DNA of 64,000 nt from Spiroplasma endosymbiont of Panorpa germanica (GCF_964019765.1 NZ_OZ026461.1:186001-250000), one strand, 5' to 3'; shown: positions 1 through 11,253, counted from the first letter of the stretch. Notes: generated by a model not told the origin, from the sequence alone. Translations and numbers: made by a program.

Positions 1-1
1 T

Positions 2-841
2 ATCATTATGATTACTTTCCTTGGAGGATCGCTATTTACTTCTCATAGTATGGCAACTTTACCCGTAATGCTAAACGCTCTAGATCGCAGACCGTTCTTA
101 AAGGCGCTTTTCGCTACTTTATTGGGTAACATTATTGGTGCTTTAATTGTACCCTTGGTTTTCATGGGGACAGGCGCATTTACCGATACAGCATTTTATA
201 ATGCAATGATAAATACCATAACTCATAAAATGTTTCAATTTGGAGAAGAGTTGGAACACGCCAGTTACGCAGTGCCAGAATTAAAATTTTGAATTATTGC
301 AATGGTTTCATCATTATTCTCAGGAATTTTGTGTAACTTCTTGGTTTCAACAACATTGCCGATTACTTTTTCTTCGAAACACCCAATCGCTTCAATTATT
401 GTTATGTTCTTTAGTTTAAGTTTCTTTGTTATTTCAGGATATAACCATGGTCCAGCCAACTTCTTCTTCTTTTGAAGTTGAATTATAATGTATATCCAGC
501 ATCCAGAAACCTACCATGCCTTTGCGTGATGAGCACCACTAGCCTTCTTATTGGTTAATGTTATTCCAGCACTATTTGGAAACTGATTGGGTGGGGGATT
601 GATTATGCCTTTAATTCTTTATTCAAACAATAAAGATTTAACACAATTATTGGTTAAGAAAATTATATACGAACGTGCTCAAGTTGCATTAAAAGAAGCT
701 AAAGGTCAGGTTGTTATTACATCAACTGGGGCTGCAATTGATGCTGAACTAATTGAGGATATTAAAAAACGTCATTTAGAACAAAACGAACTTTTAAAAG
801 AAGAAAAAAAATCCAAAAAAGAAGATAAGAAATTAGAATAG
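2..841 (+). CDS. FNT-family (formate/nitrite) transporter, 5' truncated
   Basis: The frame is open from the window edge, so the start lies upstream; about 279 residues are visible. It is a polytopic membrane protein of the formate/nitrite transporter family, which moves small monovalent anions across the plasma membrane as a pentameric channel. Family-like segments are visible: a GGSLFTSHSMATLP stretch, GNIIGAL at the end of a helix, ISGYNHGPANFFFF (matching the ISG-x-EHSVANM region of FocA) and GNWLGGGLIMP near the last helix. Several Trp are encoded by TGA. The C-terminus is a charged Lys/Glu-rich cytoplasmic tail. The next gene is a paralogue 10 bp downstream, so the two look like a tandem duplication in one operon. 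The substrate cannot be told from sequence; in a fermenting mollicute formate or lactate export is plausible (inference). Confidence 0.8.
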
Positions 842-851
842 AGGTGAAACT

Positions 852-2108
852 ATGGAAATTAGTAAAAAAAATGCCAAGTTAAAGGCAAAATACGAAAAAC
901 AAATTTCAGATTATGAAAGTATTGATTATTCAACACTAGATGTATCCCATGGTTTTGCAACTGATGGAGTACTTGGTGGATTTAGAGAAGTTGTAAACAA
1001 AATTCGATATACTTTTGCCTTACAATTCTTATTAGGAATTCTTGGAGGTCTATTATTTTCTGTGGCAGTTGTTGCAGCAGTTTATGGGACTAAGGCAATC
1101 GGAACAGATACTAGTCAAGCTGAACGCTTGTGAATCAGAAATATGATATCGGGAATAATTATCCCAGGAGGGGTTATTCTAATGACCTTCCTTGGAGGAG
1201 CTTTATTTACTAGACACTGTTTTGCCACTCTACCAACTATGTTGGGAGTAACAAAAAAAAGATTACTTTTTAAAGGTATGGTGGCTGTGCTTGTTGGGAA
1301 CTTTGTTGGTTCTTTAATTTTGGCCACAATATTTTTAGGTACAGGAGCTTATAAAGATAATGATTTTTCAGCAAGAGTTCTAGAAATTTCTAATCAAAAT
1401 CTATTTGGAGCTGGAAATAAAATCTTCCCATTACTAACAAGTACAGGAGATTTTGATTACTCAGGAGTTAAAACAGGAATTTGATTTCAAGCAATCTTCG
1501 CTTCATTAATATCTGGTTTTCTTTGTGGGATTTTAGCATCAGGAACTGGTGTGGTAACCCATGCTGATAAAAACCCAGTTGTTGGAATTGTGGTAACTTT
1601 CTTCTGTGTGCTGTTTTATGTTTTATCAAATTATAGTCATGGACCAAGTAATATGTTTTACTTCTGAAGTTTACTTTTCATGAAGTGATCTCATCCAGAA
1701 AACTTAACAATATTCAATGAGGTTTCAAATGCTTCAGGAGTTATAAATTCTTGGGGCGGAGTTGATATGAGTTTCTCAATGATTTTCTTAGGAGTAGCTT
1801 TAATTCCATCAATTATTGGTAACTGAATTGGTGGGGGAGTTGTAATGCCTTTCGTTTACTACCTAAACAATAAAGAGTACGTACAGGTTTTAGCTAGAAA
1901 AATGAAACTTGAATATGCTCAAGAAAATTTACGAGAATTGATCGCTTACTACGAGGGACCAATAAATCAAGGACTACCAACTTTAGAATCAACTAATACT
2001 GTTTCAGAACCAAAACTAAATGAAAACTTTGCAAGCAACTTTGAAGTTGAAGAAGTATTTATGAAACCTAAAAAAAGTAAAGTCAAAAGTAAAAAGAAAA
2101 CTGATTAG
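852..2108 (+). CDS. FNT-family (formate/nitrite) transporter, second copy
   Basis: This is a 418-aa polytopic membrane protein of the FNT family and a paralogue of the gene just upstream. The start ATG has GAGGTGAAAC directly in front. Shared segments include FLGGALFTRHCFATLP, GNFVGSL, NYSHGPSNMFYFW (the conserved Asn-rich central region) and GNWIGGGVVMP. The N-terminal ~55 residues are a charged cytoplasmic extension, and the C-terminal ~70 residues are a hydrophilic tail ending in a Lys cluster. It is longer than typical bacterial FNT proteins (about 270-290 aa) because of these tails and a loop near residues 180-205. TGA codes Trp several times. The role is anion channel/export, with the substrate unknown. 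A strong terminator follows. Confidence 0.82.
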
Positions 2109-2118
2109 ATAATTAATT

Positions 2119-2175
2119 AAAGTCTTACTAATTTTTAAGGAAACCGTTCTTTAAAAAGAGGAAGGACTTTTTTAT
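2119..2175 (+). terminator. Intrinsic terminator after FNT pair
   Basis: An AAAGTC/GACTTT outer stem encloses an inner stem (TTTTTAAGGAA with TTCTTTAAAAA, loop ACCG), followed by TTTTATTT. It ends the FNT transcription unit. Confidence 0.8.
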
Positions 2176-2276
2176 TTAAAATTTATATATTTATAGGTTA
2201 AATTCAATTGTATTTTAGGTAATAATAATTTAAAATATATAAAATAAATCATAAGAATTTAATAGAGGGAGATAAA

Positions 2277-4106
2277 ATGGCAAAGTTTGTAAACGATAAA
2301 GCCTTTACTTATTCAAAGTTCAAAGGCTTTTTAAGACCGATTTTTGTTGCGGTCAAAAAAAGTCCTTGACTTTTTACTTTTATAGTACTTTCAGTGGCAT
2401 TGGATGCGATTGCTTTTTCTTTTATCCCTAAATTTTTACAAATGATGATTCAAAAAGTATTGTTAACAGCCCAGCATAAAGTAGATTCAAGTGTTGATTT
2501 AACCCAAGATCTATTTGGTTGAAGTGTCAACATTCCTTGAATTAGTTGACTTTGAGTAATTCTAGCGATTTTTCTTTTTATGATCGCTTGTGAGTATTTT
2601 GGGAACTATACATCTTCTTTATTTGCAAAACAAATTGAAATTAATTTAAGAATTGAATGTCTTGAAAGACTTGTTAAACAAGATGTTAGCTACTACTATG
2701 ATCACCAATTGGGATTAATTATGTCTCGAGTAATTGGAGATACTGAGGGAGTTGGTTTGGGTTTAAACGACTTCTTCTTAAATGCAGTTTATTTAATTTC
2801 AATGTATATAACAACTAGTTGTTTAATGTTGACAATGGATGTTCCGATTGCCTTGATCGCAATTTCGTATACTTTAATAATTTTTATAGCTACTTGAGTT
2901 ATATTCATTTACTATCGTCGAGCAATTTTGGTTTCAGTAGATATCAGACAAAAAATTGATACAGAACTAACCGATCGACTAATGAATGTAAGATTAGTTA
3001 AGGCTAATGGAACAGAAAATTATGAATCTCAAAGAGTTATTGAAAATCATGAACCCTTTAACAGAGCTGCTAACAAAGTTGTTCGTTTGCAAACCACTTT
3101 ACAAATGTTTAACGGATTTGCGGTCTCGATTTTATCAAGTATAATGGTAATCTCAGCTTTCCTGCTTTATAACTCAGAACCTGATAAAGTAATTAATCTA
3201 ATTGTTGGTTTTACAACTTCGATATTTGCCCTAGCAGCACCAATTTCTTATGCTACAATGACATTTAGAGGGGCTACCAAGGCGGCGAACTGTGCAATGC
3301 GTTTATCTGAAATTACCGACCCAGTTCCATTGATAATTCCAGATCCAGAAGGAATTAAAATTGATAAAATTAGTGAAGTAAAATTTGAAAACCTGGGGTT
3401 TGCATATCCGACAAAACCAGATCGTCAAATTTTACCAAATATTGATTTTGTTTTTGAAAAAAATAAAAGTTACGCCTTTGTTGGGGAAACTGGAGTTGGT
3501 AAATCTACATTTGCACAACTTCTATTAAGATTCTACGACCCAACACAGGGAAGAGTATTAATTAATGGAATAGATTTAAGAGAATTGCACTTACCAACCT
3601 ACTTGAGTAATGTTGGTTATGTTGAGCAAGAACCCCAAATATTGTATGGAGACATTTATTATAATGTTGCATATGGACTTGAAAATGTTACAAAAGAAGA
3701 TATTGAAGAAGCTTGTAAAAAAGCCCAACTAGACAAATATGTCCAAACACTTCCAGAAAAGTATGAGACTATTTTAGGAGAACATGGGCTAATGTTTTCT
3801 GGAGGTCAAAAGCAAAGACTTGTAATAGCTCGATTGTTTTTAAAGAACCCACAACTATTGATTTTAGATGAAGCTACTAGTGCGTTGGATAATATTGTTG
3901 AACACGAAATCCAAATGGAATTAGAAAAACTGATGAAAAACCGTACAAGTGTAGTTATCGCTCATAAATTAAGCACAATTAAAAATGTTGATCAAATTAT
4001 TGTTCTTGATAAAGAAAAAGGAATATCTCAAGTAGGAACTTTTGAAGAATTAAAAAACGTTCCGGGAAGATTTAGAAAACTTTATTTAGCAGGACTTATG
4101 GATTAA
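2277..4106 (+). CDS. ABC exporter half-transporter (TMD-NBD, MsbA/LmrA-like)
   Basis: This 609-aa protein fuses an exporter-type transmembrane domain (six helices, about residues 25-320) to a nucleotide-binding domain. The NBD has Walker A GETGVGKST (about 403-411), a Q-loop region, signature FSGGQKQR (about 507), Walker B LLILDEATS and an H-loop IAHKLST, so it looks catalytically intact. Such half-transporters dimerise and export lipids, peptides or drugs. The TMD carries the conserved DVSYYYDHQLGLIMSRV stretch typical of the coupling region. The start ATG follows GAGGGAGATAAA. It stands alone between two terminators. The substrate is unknown. Trp is coded by TGA at several sites. Confidence 0.9.
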
Positions 4107-4108
4107 AA

Positions 4109-4138
4109 AAACTAGAACTTAATGTTCTAGTTTTTTTA
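4109..4138. terminator. Bidirectional terminator
   Basis: A perfect ACTAGAAC/GTTCTAGT stem with loop TTAAT is flanked by A and T tracts. It serves the ABC exporter on + and overlaps the stop of the small membrane-protein gene on -. Confidence 0.88.
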
Positions 4139-4324
4139 ACTCAAGACAATTCCCAAGGAAACAAATAATATAGAGAGGGCTCAACAGACAACGAAAGAAT
4201 AAAATATGAGCTTTCTGTGTCAAAATTTGAATTGCTGCTTCATTTTGTCGTAAAATCTTACAATCATTCATATTAAAAATGGCAAAAGAAAGAAAATAGC
4301 AACAAAAATTGAATAAATTAACAT
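4136..4324 (-). CDS. Small two-helix membrane protein, 62 aa, unknown function
   Basis: This short gene is visible only when TGA is read as Trp (three times). Translation gives MLIYSIFVAIFFLLPFLIW (first hydrophobic helix), a basic central loop with FYDKMKQQFKFWHRKL, then a second helix FVVCWALSILFVSLGIVLS to the stop. Support: a GAGGT Shine-Dalgarno five bases before ATG; a consensus-like promoter (TTGGAT, 17 bp, TATAAT) giving a leader of about 14 nt; and a bidirectional terminator at its stop codon. I do not recognise the family. It is divergent from the GH1 gene and convergent with the ABC exporter; no functional link can be claimed. Confidence 0.68.
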
Positions 4325-4344
4325 AAATACCTCTTTTCTGTATT

Positions 4345-4373
4345 ATTATATAAGAAATGGTTAATAAATCCAA
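4345..4373 (-). promoter_or_regulatory. Promoter of the 62-aa membrane protein gene
   Basis: On the minus strand TTGGAT (-35) and TATAAT (-10) are separated by exactly 17 bp, and the -10 lies 20 bp before the start codon. The intergenic region is shared with the divergent GH1 gene, for which no equally good promoter is seen. Confidence 0.65.
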
Positions 4374-4388
4374 TTGGAAAGAGGAAAT

Positions 4389-5885
4389 ATGAAAAAAAAC
4401 GACTTTATATTTAGTGCGTCAACAAACGCCTTTCAAATTGAAGGAGGTCGAAATCTAGGGGGTCGTACAGACTCGATTTGAGATGAATTCACAAAGAGAA
4501 ACTTTGTTATTCCTCCAACCGGAATTCCGGGTAGAGAAATCAATTCAATTGAAATAGCGGCTGATTTTTACCACAAATACAAAACAGATGCTAAAATAAT
4601 GAATAAAATGGGACTTCAAGGTCTGGTTTACAATATTGATTGAACAAGAATTTTTCCAAAAGATGGAGAATATATTAATCCAGAAGGAATTAAATGACAC
4701 GATGATGTTTTTAAAACTCTTGTTGAAAATGGAGTTAAGCCAATTCCAATTCTCTATCACTGAGATACCCCACTATGGGCCCAACTTCAAGGGGGATTTG
4801 AAAATCGCTCAATCCTAGAGTGATTTAGAAATTATGTAAAAGCTTGTTTTAAATATTTAGGTAAATATACTGATATATGATTTGTAAATGATGAAAACTC
4901 AACTTTTACTTTGAGTGGTTATTTATCAGACTATATGCCACCAGCTAGAAAAGATAAAACAGCCTTTGTTAAAGCGTTGCATCATTTAAATATGACAGCA
5001 GCAATCACCAAAGAAGAATTTCAAATAGCTAAAGAAAAAGGTTATTTGTCAAAAGATGCTATTTTAGGAATTGACCATGACTGAAACCCTCCAATTCCTT
5101 TGCGAGAAAATAATAAAGATGATATCAAGGCTTGCGAAGTTTATAATCAATGATTTAAGAATTTATATTTAGATCCCAATTTAAAAGGGAGCTATCCTAA
5201 AGTTTTTTTAGACTGAATAAAAAGCGAAAATATCGATTTTCAAATTTCAAAAAATGATTTAGATTTCATGAAAAAAAATCCAATGGATTTCATCGGTTGA
5301 AATTACTATCGACCATGCTATATTAGTTCTTATGACTTTGATGACAAGACAATTAAAATCCAAAAGCCAAGTGAAGAGTTCTTTGTCAAAGAGTTTAAAC
5401 AAATTTATCCTCAAGAGAACGTTAAGTATACAGATTGAAATTGAATAATTGACCCATCTCGACTAGTTTCGGGTGCCTTAGAACTTAAAGCAGAATATGG
5501 TGATTTGCCATTTATGATAATTGAAAACGGAATGGGAGACTTTGACGATAAATCAAAAGAACTCATAATAGATACTAAGAGAATTGAGTTCTTGAAAATT
5601 CATATTGCCGAAGTTTTGAAAGCCCGAGATGCCGGTGTGAATTTTATAGGATATTCATTATGAACTTATTGTGATATTTTTTCTCCAAGTGGAGGTTATC
5701 GAAAAGATTATGGTCTTGTTAGTGTTGATTTTAACTCACCAATAAGGGAGAGAAAACCAAAATTAAGTTATGCTTGATACCACCAAGTAATTAAATCTGG
5801 GGGTAAGGATTTATCTATTGACGAAGATAAATTGAAAAAAGATTTGAAGTCAATTTTAGAAGGTTGAGATTTATTTTACAAATAA
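4389..5885 (+). CDS. GH1 glycosidase, probable 6-phospho-beta-glucosidase
   Basis: This 498-aa protein is of glycoside hydrolase family 1. Such enzymes hydrolyse PTS-imported phospho-beta-glucosides in the cytoplasm to glucose-6-P and aglycone. The N-terminus has the family start FIFSASTNAFQIEGG. The nucleophile motif IENG is present (Glu about 379). The acid/base motif, usually NEP, reads D-E-N (Glu about 169 kept, neighbours changed). The C-terminus has YGLVSVDF...R..KLSYAWYHQVI, matching the phosphate-binding region of 6-phospho-glucosidases. Trp is mostly TGA. GAGGAAAT precedes the ATG. The next gene starts 1 bp after its stop and is a DUF3284-like protein. No PTS permease gene is in the window. 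Confidence 0.85.
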
Positions 5886-5886
5886 T

Positions 5887-6510
5887 ATGAAAAAAGAATT
5901 AAAAAATGTAAGGATAACTGATCCTAAAATCATTGAAGAAAATCTGGCTTTTTTTGAAAAAAGTCGAGAAGAAATAAACAAACAAGTCTATACATCTGTC
6001 ATCGAAGAGAGAGCTCGCATTAAAAAATTTATTTGTAAGGCGAAGATAAAAGCAACTATTGAAGATGTTTTTGAGAATTATTTAGATTTAACAGCTAAAG
6101 ATTTGCATCCAAATTTAAATGTTAACGATTTAGAAGAAGGTGGCTTTTATGTAACGAGTAAAAGCAAAAATCGCATAACTTTCTTTCTTAAAAAATTAGA
6201 AAAAGATAAAGAAATTATGGTTGAATGATTTTCAAAAGATCAGTGATTCACTAGAACTGTTGTTTTTTCAACCAATTCCCAAAACACAATAACAAAAATA
6301 AAATATATGGATATATCAAAAGGTAAAAGAAGTATTGCAGGTTTTTTAGAAAGACATGTGGCTAGTGTTTATACTAAAAAACAACAGCTAGGTTTTTTAG
6401 TGAGTATGTTCAAATTAAAAATTAGTTTGGGCATTTATCCGCCTAAAAAAATACCAGCAATTGAGAAAAGAATTGAAAGAGTAATGAATTATTCTCGAGA
6501 TTTGTTTTAG
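5887..6510 (+). CDS. DUF3284-like protein coupled to GH1 gene
   Basis: This 207-aa soluble protein starts 1 bp after the GH1 stop codon, implying translational coupling. Residues about 45-140 resemble a DUF3284/SRPBCC-type domain: a beta strand ending in KIKATIEDVFENYL, a helix, then strands through RITFFLKKL and KEIMVEWFSKDQWFTRTVVF. DUF3284 proteins in Firmicutes are known to sit beside beta-glucoside PTS and phospho-glucosidase genes; their function is not established. The C-terminal ~60 residues are basic and helical. The assignment rests on fold-like pattern and neighbourhood rather than on a firm motif. Confidence 0.55.
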
Positions 6511-6585
6511 TTTTTTAGATTATCTCAAAATACGACGATATTTTTGATAGAATAAAATTAGCGTTTATAAAAAATAAGGAGAAAA

Positions 6586-7596
6586 ATGGAACAAGAAGTA
6601 ACACTTGAAGATTACGTCAGAGAAGACGTAAAGAAAAAATACAAAACACACTTAGAAACTTATAAGAAACCCTCAAAAAAAGGTGTGTTAATTTCGCTTT
6701 TTGGAATAATAGTTTGCATACTAGTATTTGTAATTAATTATTTTTATCTTGGACATAGTTCTCAAATTTGAGCATTAATTGAGACGTTTGTATTATTTGG
6801 GTTAATGCCTGCCTCAGTAGTTTTATTTTTTGTTTTTGGAATAAAATATTTACGAAAAATTAACAGCTTTAAAACAAACTTTGTTAGGTCTTTGGATGCT
6901 GCGAAATACTATTCGATGGAATTAAAAAAACAATCTAACGGAAGAATAACAAACTCTGGACTTTCTTATGCCTTTGATAAGTCGATATTCAATTTAAAAA
7001 ATCGTATTAAAGGTCCATACCGTGTATCGGTAAATGATGTTTTGATAGTTGTAATTGATGATCATATTATTACATATGGAGTAGTAACCTCATATACAAG
7101 AATTCAATATAGTTCAAAAAAGTCACCGACATACGTCCCTCATGTTCAAAACTTTGTTGTTGGGAATTTTCCAAATAAAATAGAGACTCCAACAAATTTA
7201 ACTTTTGCTAAATTTAAAGGTTCCCTAGGTTACAATTATGAAAAAGTGAAATTAGAATCTGAAGAGTTTAACCAAAGAGTTAAGGTTCAATCCAAAGATC
7301 AAATTTTAGTAAGAAAGTTTTTTACACCTAAAAAAATGAATAAACTTCTTGAGGTTACCGACGACAAGAATAAAGCTAAATTTCAATACCTTTTAATGTG
7401 TGACAACGATTTATTAGGCGAAGTTGATCCACGCTTTGCCCGTCATAATGTTGATCATAGTTTCAGAAAATTTAACTTAAGCAAAACTTTATCTAGTTTT
7501 GTGAATACAATCTGTGATAAAGTAAGATTAGAGAGCAAAGATTTTATTAATATTTTATCTGTACTAGATATCCTCGAGTTGTTTCCAACAGATTAA
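6586..7596 (+). CDS. DUF3137-like membrane protein
   Basis: This 336-aa protein has an N-terminal charged segment, two transmembrane helices (about residues 32-55 and 65-90), and a long cytoplasmic part of beta-rich character. The layout (two N-terminal helices, then a ~230-residue soluble domain) and its position directly upstream of lemA fit the DUF3137 family, often encoded next to LemA. An AAGGAG site precedes the ATG. One Trp is encoded by TGA. Function is unknown; a membrane-associated partner of LemA is an inference. Confidence 0.6.
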
Positions 7597-7696
7597 AATA
7601 AAAAATACCAACTTTCTTTAGTAAAAATCAAATTTATTAACATAAAAATATTTATAAAAAAATTACTTAATACAAGTAGTATAGAAGAGGTTTAAA

Positions 7697-8311
7697 ATGG
7701 CTTATGATCCAAAACCAGATAATAATATTATCGCAGTTAGAACAAGTGGATTTAGTAAATTTATTGTTTACATTTCCTTTTTATTAACATTAACAATAAC
7801 ATTGTGATTGTACATTGGTACAAAAAACAAGTTTAAACGTCTCGAACAAGATATTAACGAGACAGCTTCAGGAATTGATGTTCAGTTACAAAGAAGATTT
7901 GATGCTTTGCAAAAATTAGTAGAAACAACTAGATCTGCTATGAATTATGAAAAATCAACATTAGAATCAATTGTAGCTTTGAGAACAACAGGAAAAATTA
8001 ATCCAAAAGATTTTTCAGAATATGAAGCTTTAACTTCAAGCGCTATTAGAGGGGTAAACCTTTCTCTTGAAAGATATCCAGAACTAAGAGCTAATGAAAA
8101 TGTTAAAGAACTTCAAAAAGCTATTGTAGATTGTGAAGACAATATAGCAGCAGCTCGTCGTTTTTATAATACAAACATTAGAAGATTTAATTCTTCAATT
8201 CAAACTTGACCAGCCGTTGTGGCAGCAAGCAATTTAAGATTAGAAACTAAAATGTTTTTTGAAGCATCTGAGAGAAGTCGTCAAGATGTTAAAATGGACT
8301 TAGGTTTTTAA
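7697..8311 (+). CDS. lemA: LemA family protein
   Basis: This 204-aa protein has one N-terminal transmembrane segment (about residues 23-40) followed by the helical LemA domain: NETASGIDVQLQRRFDALQ, then KLVETTRSAMNYEKSTLE, and a C-terminal AAARRFYN.NIRRFNS segment leading to WP.VVAASNLRL. These are the hallmark LemA motifs (the typical 'V.....R.dLipNLv....kgy...E' and 'aRr.YN..v..yN' regions). Family members are membrane-anchored four-helix proteins of unknown biochemical role. The start was chosen for the GAGG site 7 nt upstream. It is followed by a strong terminator. Confidence 0.85.
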
Positions 8312-8324
8312 AATTTAACATACT

Positions 8325-8380
8325 CTCTTGATATTCTTTGAGTTTTAACTCTTGAAATTATCAAGAGTTTTTATTTTTTA
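8325..8380 (+). terminator. Intrinsic terminator after lemA
   Basis: A CTCTTGATA/TATCAAGAG stem with a ~25-nt internal loop is followed by TTTTTATTTTTT. Confidence 0.82.
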
Positions 8381-8498
8381 TTCAATTATTTGTATGAATT
8401 TTGGTGATATTATTTAAGTGTAGATTAATTAAGATTTTTAAAGTAGACAAGATACTTCTATTTTAGACGCTATAATTTTTCTCAAAGAAGGAGTAAAT

Positions 8499-9686
8499 AT
8501 GACTGGATTTATTTTTACTTGCCCAAATTGCGAGTACAAGATTACAGAAAAAGACTTTCAAGAAAATGAAAGCATTCTATCAAACCTGAAGGAAATATTC
8601 AAGAAGCACGAACAAGACTACATTGAGACTATCAAAAGTTCTTTGACATTAGAGTTAAACAGCAAAAACGAAATGCTTTTGAACCAAAAGTTAGCTCAAG
8701 CTGAAAATGAATTTGAAAAAGCTAAGCAAGCTGAAATTAGTAAATTAAAAGATATAATTTCAAAACAACAAAATGATATATCAAATTCAGAGTTACGTTT
8801 TAGTAATGAATTAATTAAGCACAAACATGATTTTGAGACAAAGTCTCTTCAAGAGATTATGAATTTAAAATCTCAAATAACATCTTATGAAGCCCAACTA
8901 AAAACCAATCAAATATTAATCGATCAAGCTAAACTAGAAGTTGAGCAAGAAGGGTTGAAAAAACTAGTTGAAGTAGAAAAAAGACTTAACAGTGAAATCA
9001 ACAATTTAAATAAGCAAATCAAAGACTTAGAACATGCAAATACTTTAAATAAAGTTATTCAAAATAAAACCAAAGGGGAAAATTTTGAGCATGAAGTTGA
9101 AGGAGAACTAAGAAAAGTTTTTGAACCTCAAGATATTATTGAAAAAATAACAGCCATGGACAAAAAGGCTGACTATCTGCAGACCATTAGAATTAATGAA
9201 AAAGAAATCGGTAAAATAGTATATGAAGTTAAAAATGCTGAGTGAAGTAATAACTGAGAAAAGAAATTAACCGAAGATATGGCTCGTCAAAAATCTAAAT
9301 ATGGTATCCTGGTTTCAACTTCATTTAATAAAAAGTTTTCTGGAATACCATTTAAGAGATCGGATGAAAATCCAAATATTTATTTATGTGACCCTGAAAG
9401 TTTTATATTTGTTGGTCAAATAATTAAAACCATTATTTTTGCTGAAAATAAATTTAATGAAAATAAGAATCTTGAAGGTCATCAAGAAAAAATTGAAGTA
9501 TTTAATCAATGAAAAGATACCCAACTGCCGGTTTTGAATAAATTATTTGCTGATAGCTTTGATAGAATTAAAAGTGCAGAATATGGAATCGCTAAACAAG
9601 TTGATGAAATAAGAATATCAAGAGAAAAAATGCAAAACCACTGAATCAAAAATATTAAAGACTACCTGGATGCTTTAATATTCTAG
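8499..9686 (+). CDS. DUF2130 family coiled-coil protein
   Basis: This 395-aa protein has an N-terminal two-Cys knuckle (CPNC, residues about 8-11), a long heptad-rich coiled coil (about residues 30-190), and then a conserved globular C-terminal domain with GENFEHEVEGELRKVF, KADYLQTI, YEVKNAEWSNNWEKKL and RQKSKYGILVS. These match the DUF2130 family, whose C-terminal part has a nuclease-like look (D..YEVKN, i.e. an E-x-K within a strand). Function is not established. A TATAAT element lies 28 bp upstream and AGAAGG precedes the ATG. It is a single-gene unit ending at a bidirectional terminator. Confidence 0.75.
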
Positions 9687-9692
9687 AACATT

Positions 9693-9722
9693 AAAAAACT
9701 CAATCATAAGATTGAGTTTTTT
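9693..9722. terminator. Bidirectional terminator
   Basis: An AAAAAACTCAATC/GATTGAGTTTTTT stem with loop ATAA sits between convergent genes. It overlaps the last codons of the ABC-F gene on the minus strand. Confidence 0.9.
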
Positions 9723-11253
9723 AAATAAGTTTTTCAAAATCTAATATTTTATCAGCTCATTTTGTTGAAAAATTGATATCATGAGTTGTAAGCAAAACAG
9801 TTCCTTCAAATTGCTGAATACTTTCTAGAAGGGCTTCCTTAGCTAAAACATCGATATGGTTTGTTGGTTCATCAAGGATAAGTAAACTACAAGGCACCAA
9901 GCTAGCTTCCGCTAGTCTAACCTTGGTCTGTTCACCCCCAGATAATAAACTCATTGGATTATTCATTAAAGCACTTTTCAAACCAAATTTAGCAATTGTG
10001 GCTCTAATAACTGATTCAGTCATATCTTCGTGCAGATTTTTTAGGTATTGAACTGGTGTTAAATCTGTATTTTTTTCGACCTGTTTGAAATAGGCTACCT
10101 GAACTCCATTGCCCAATTCACAAGTTCCACTAACTGCAGGAATTTCTTTGGCCAGTGTTTTTAAGAAAGTGGTTTTACCGATTCCATTATAACCAGTCAC
10201 AATACACTTTTCACCCTCGCGAAGTTCAAAGTTTAATGGGTGAATTAGGGGAAAATCATAACCGATTTCTAGTTTTTCAGCTTTAACAATTACTGAACTA
10301 GCCGGTCTTTTATATTTAAAACTAAAATGTGGTTTTGCTTGAGAATTTAGTTCTTTTAAAACGTCCATTTTATCTAGTTGCTTTTGACGTGACTGTGCTG
10401 ATTTGGCTGTTGAAGCTCGAGCGGCATTTTTGGCTACATAAGTCTCCAATTTTTTAATTGTTTTTTGTTGACCTTGATATTCTTTAGTATATTGTTCTTT
10501 TCTTAATTCTGATTGTTCAATATACTTATCAAAATTTCCCACATATCGATTTATTTTAAGATTCTCAATTTCGTAAATTATATTACAAGTTTTGTTAATA
10601 AAGTCGCTATCATGGGATACCATAATAAAAGCTGGTTCAAAACTTTGTAAGAATTTGGCTAGTCAATCAACTTGTTCAATATCCAAAAAGTTGGTAGGTT
10701 CATCTAGTAAGAGATAATCGTTCTCACTTAGTAAAAGTTTTGCAAGTAAAACTTTACCTCTTTGACCTCCAGATAAACTTCCCATTTTCTGCTCCAAGCG
10801 TTCGTGCTCAATTCCTAGTCCATCAACTAAACTTCTAATTTTTTTACCAATTATTTCAAAATCGTTTAAGTCAAGATGTTCTTGTAATTTTAAGGCTTTA
10901 ACCAACTCATCTTCTTTATACTCAATTGCCATATTTTCATAAATTTTAGCTATTTGAGCTTCAATATCAAATAATTCCTTGTAAGCGCCTTCTAAATAAT
11001 TATTTACAGTTTGTTCACCATCGACTTTTTGATGCTGATCTAGATAACCAACAGTAACTCTGGGGTGAACTTCGATTGTTCCGTGATCTGGGGTAATCGA
11101 TCCGTTTATTATATTCAAAAGGGTTGTTTTTCCAACACCATTAGCTCCAACTAAAGCGATATGTTCACCTTTATTGATTCTTAGGGTTGCACTTTCATAT
11201 AACTTTTTACCACCATTTGCATGGGTTAATCCATCAATATAAACTAAACTCAT
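9721..11253 (-). CDS. ABC-F family ATPase (ribosome-associated type)
   Basis: This 510-aa soluble protein has two ATP-binding cassettes and no membrane segments. NBD1: Walker A GANGVGKTT (36-44), signature LSGGQRGK, Walker B YLLLDEPT. The linker of about 80 residues is basic and helical (KEQYTKEYQGQQKTIKKLE onward). NBD2: GYNGIGKTT, LSGGEQTKV, LLILDEPTNHID. ABC-F proteins act on the ribosome as translation factors or in antibiotic protection; which subfamily this is cannot be decided by eye. The ATG at 11253 is chosen because GGAGAAA lies 8 nt before it; an upstream in-frame ATG lies inside that ribosome-binding site. A TATAAT on the minus strand near 11306 is a likely -10. Confidence 0.88.
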
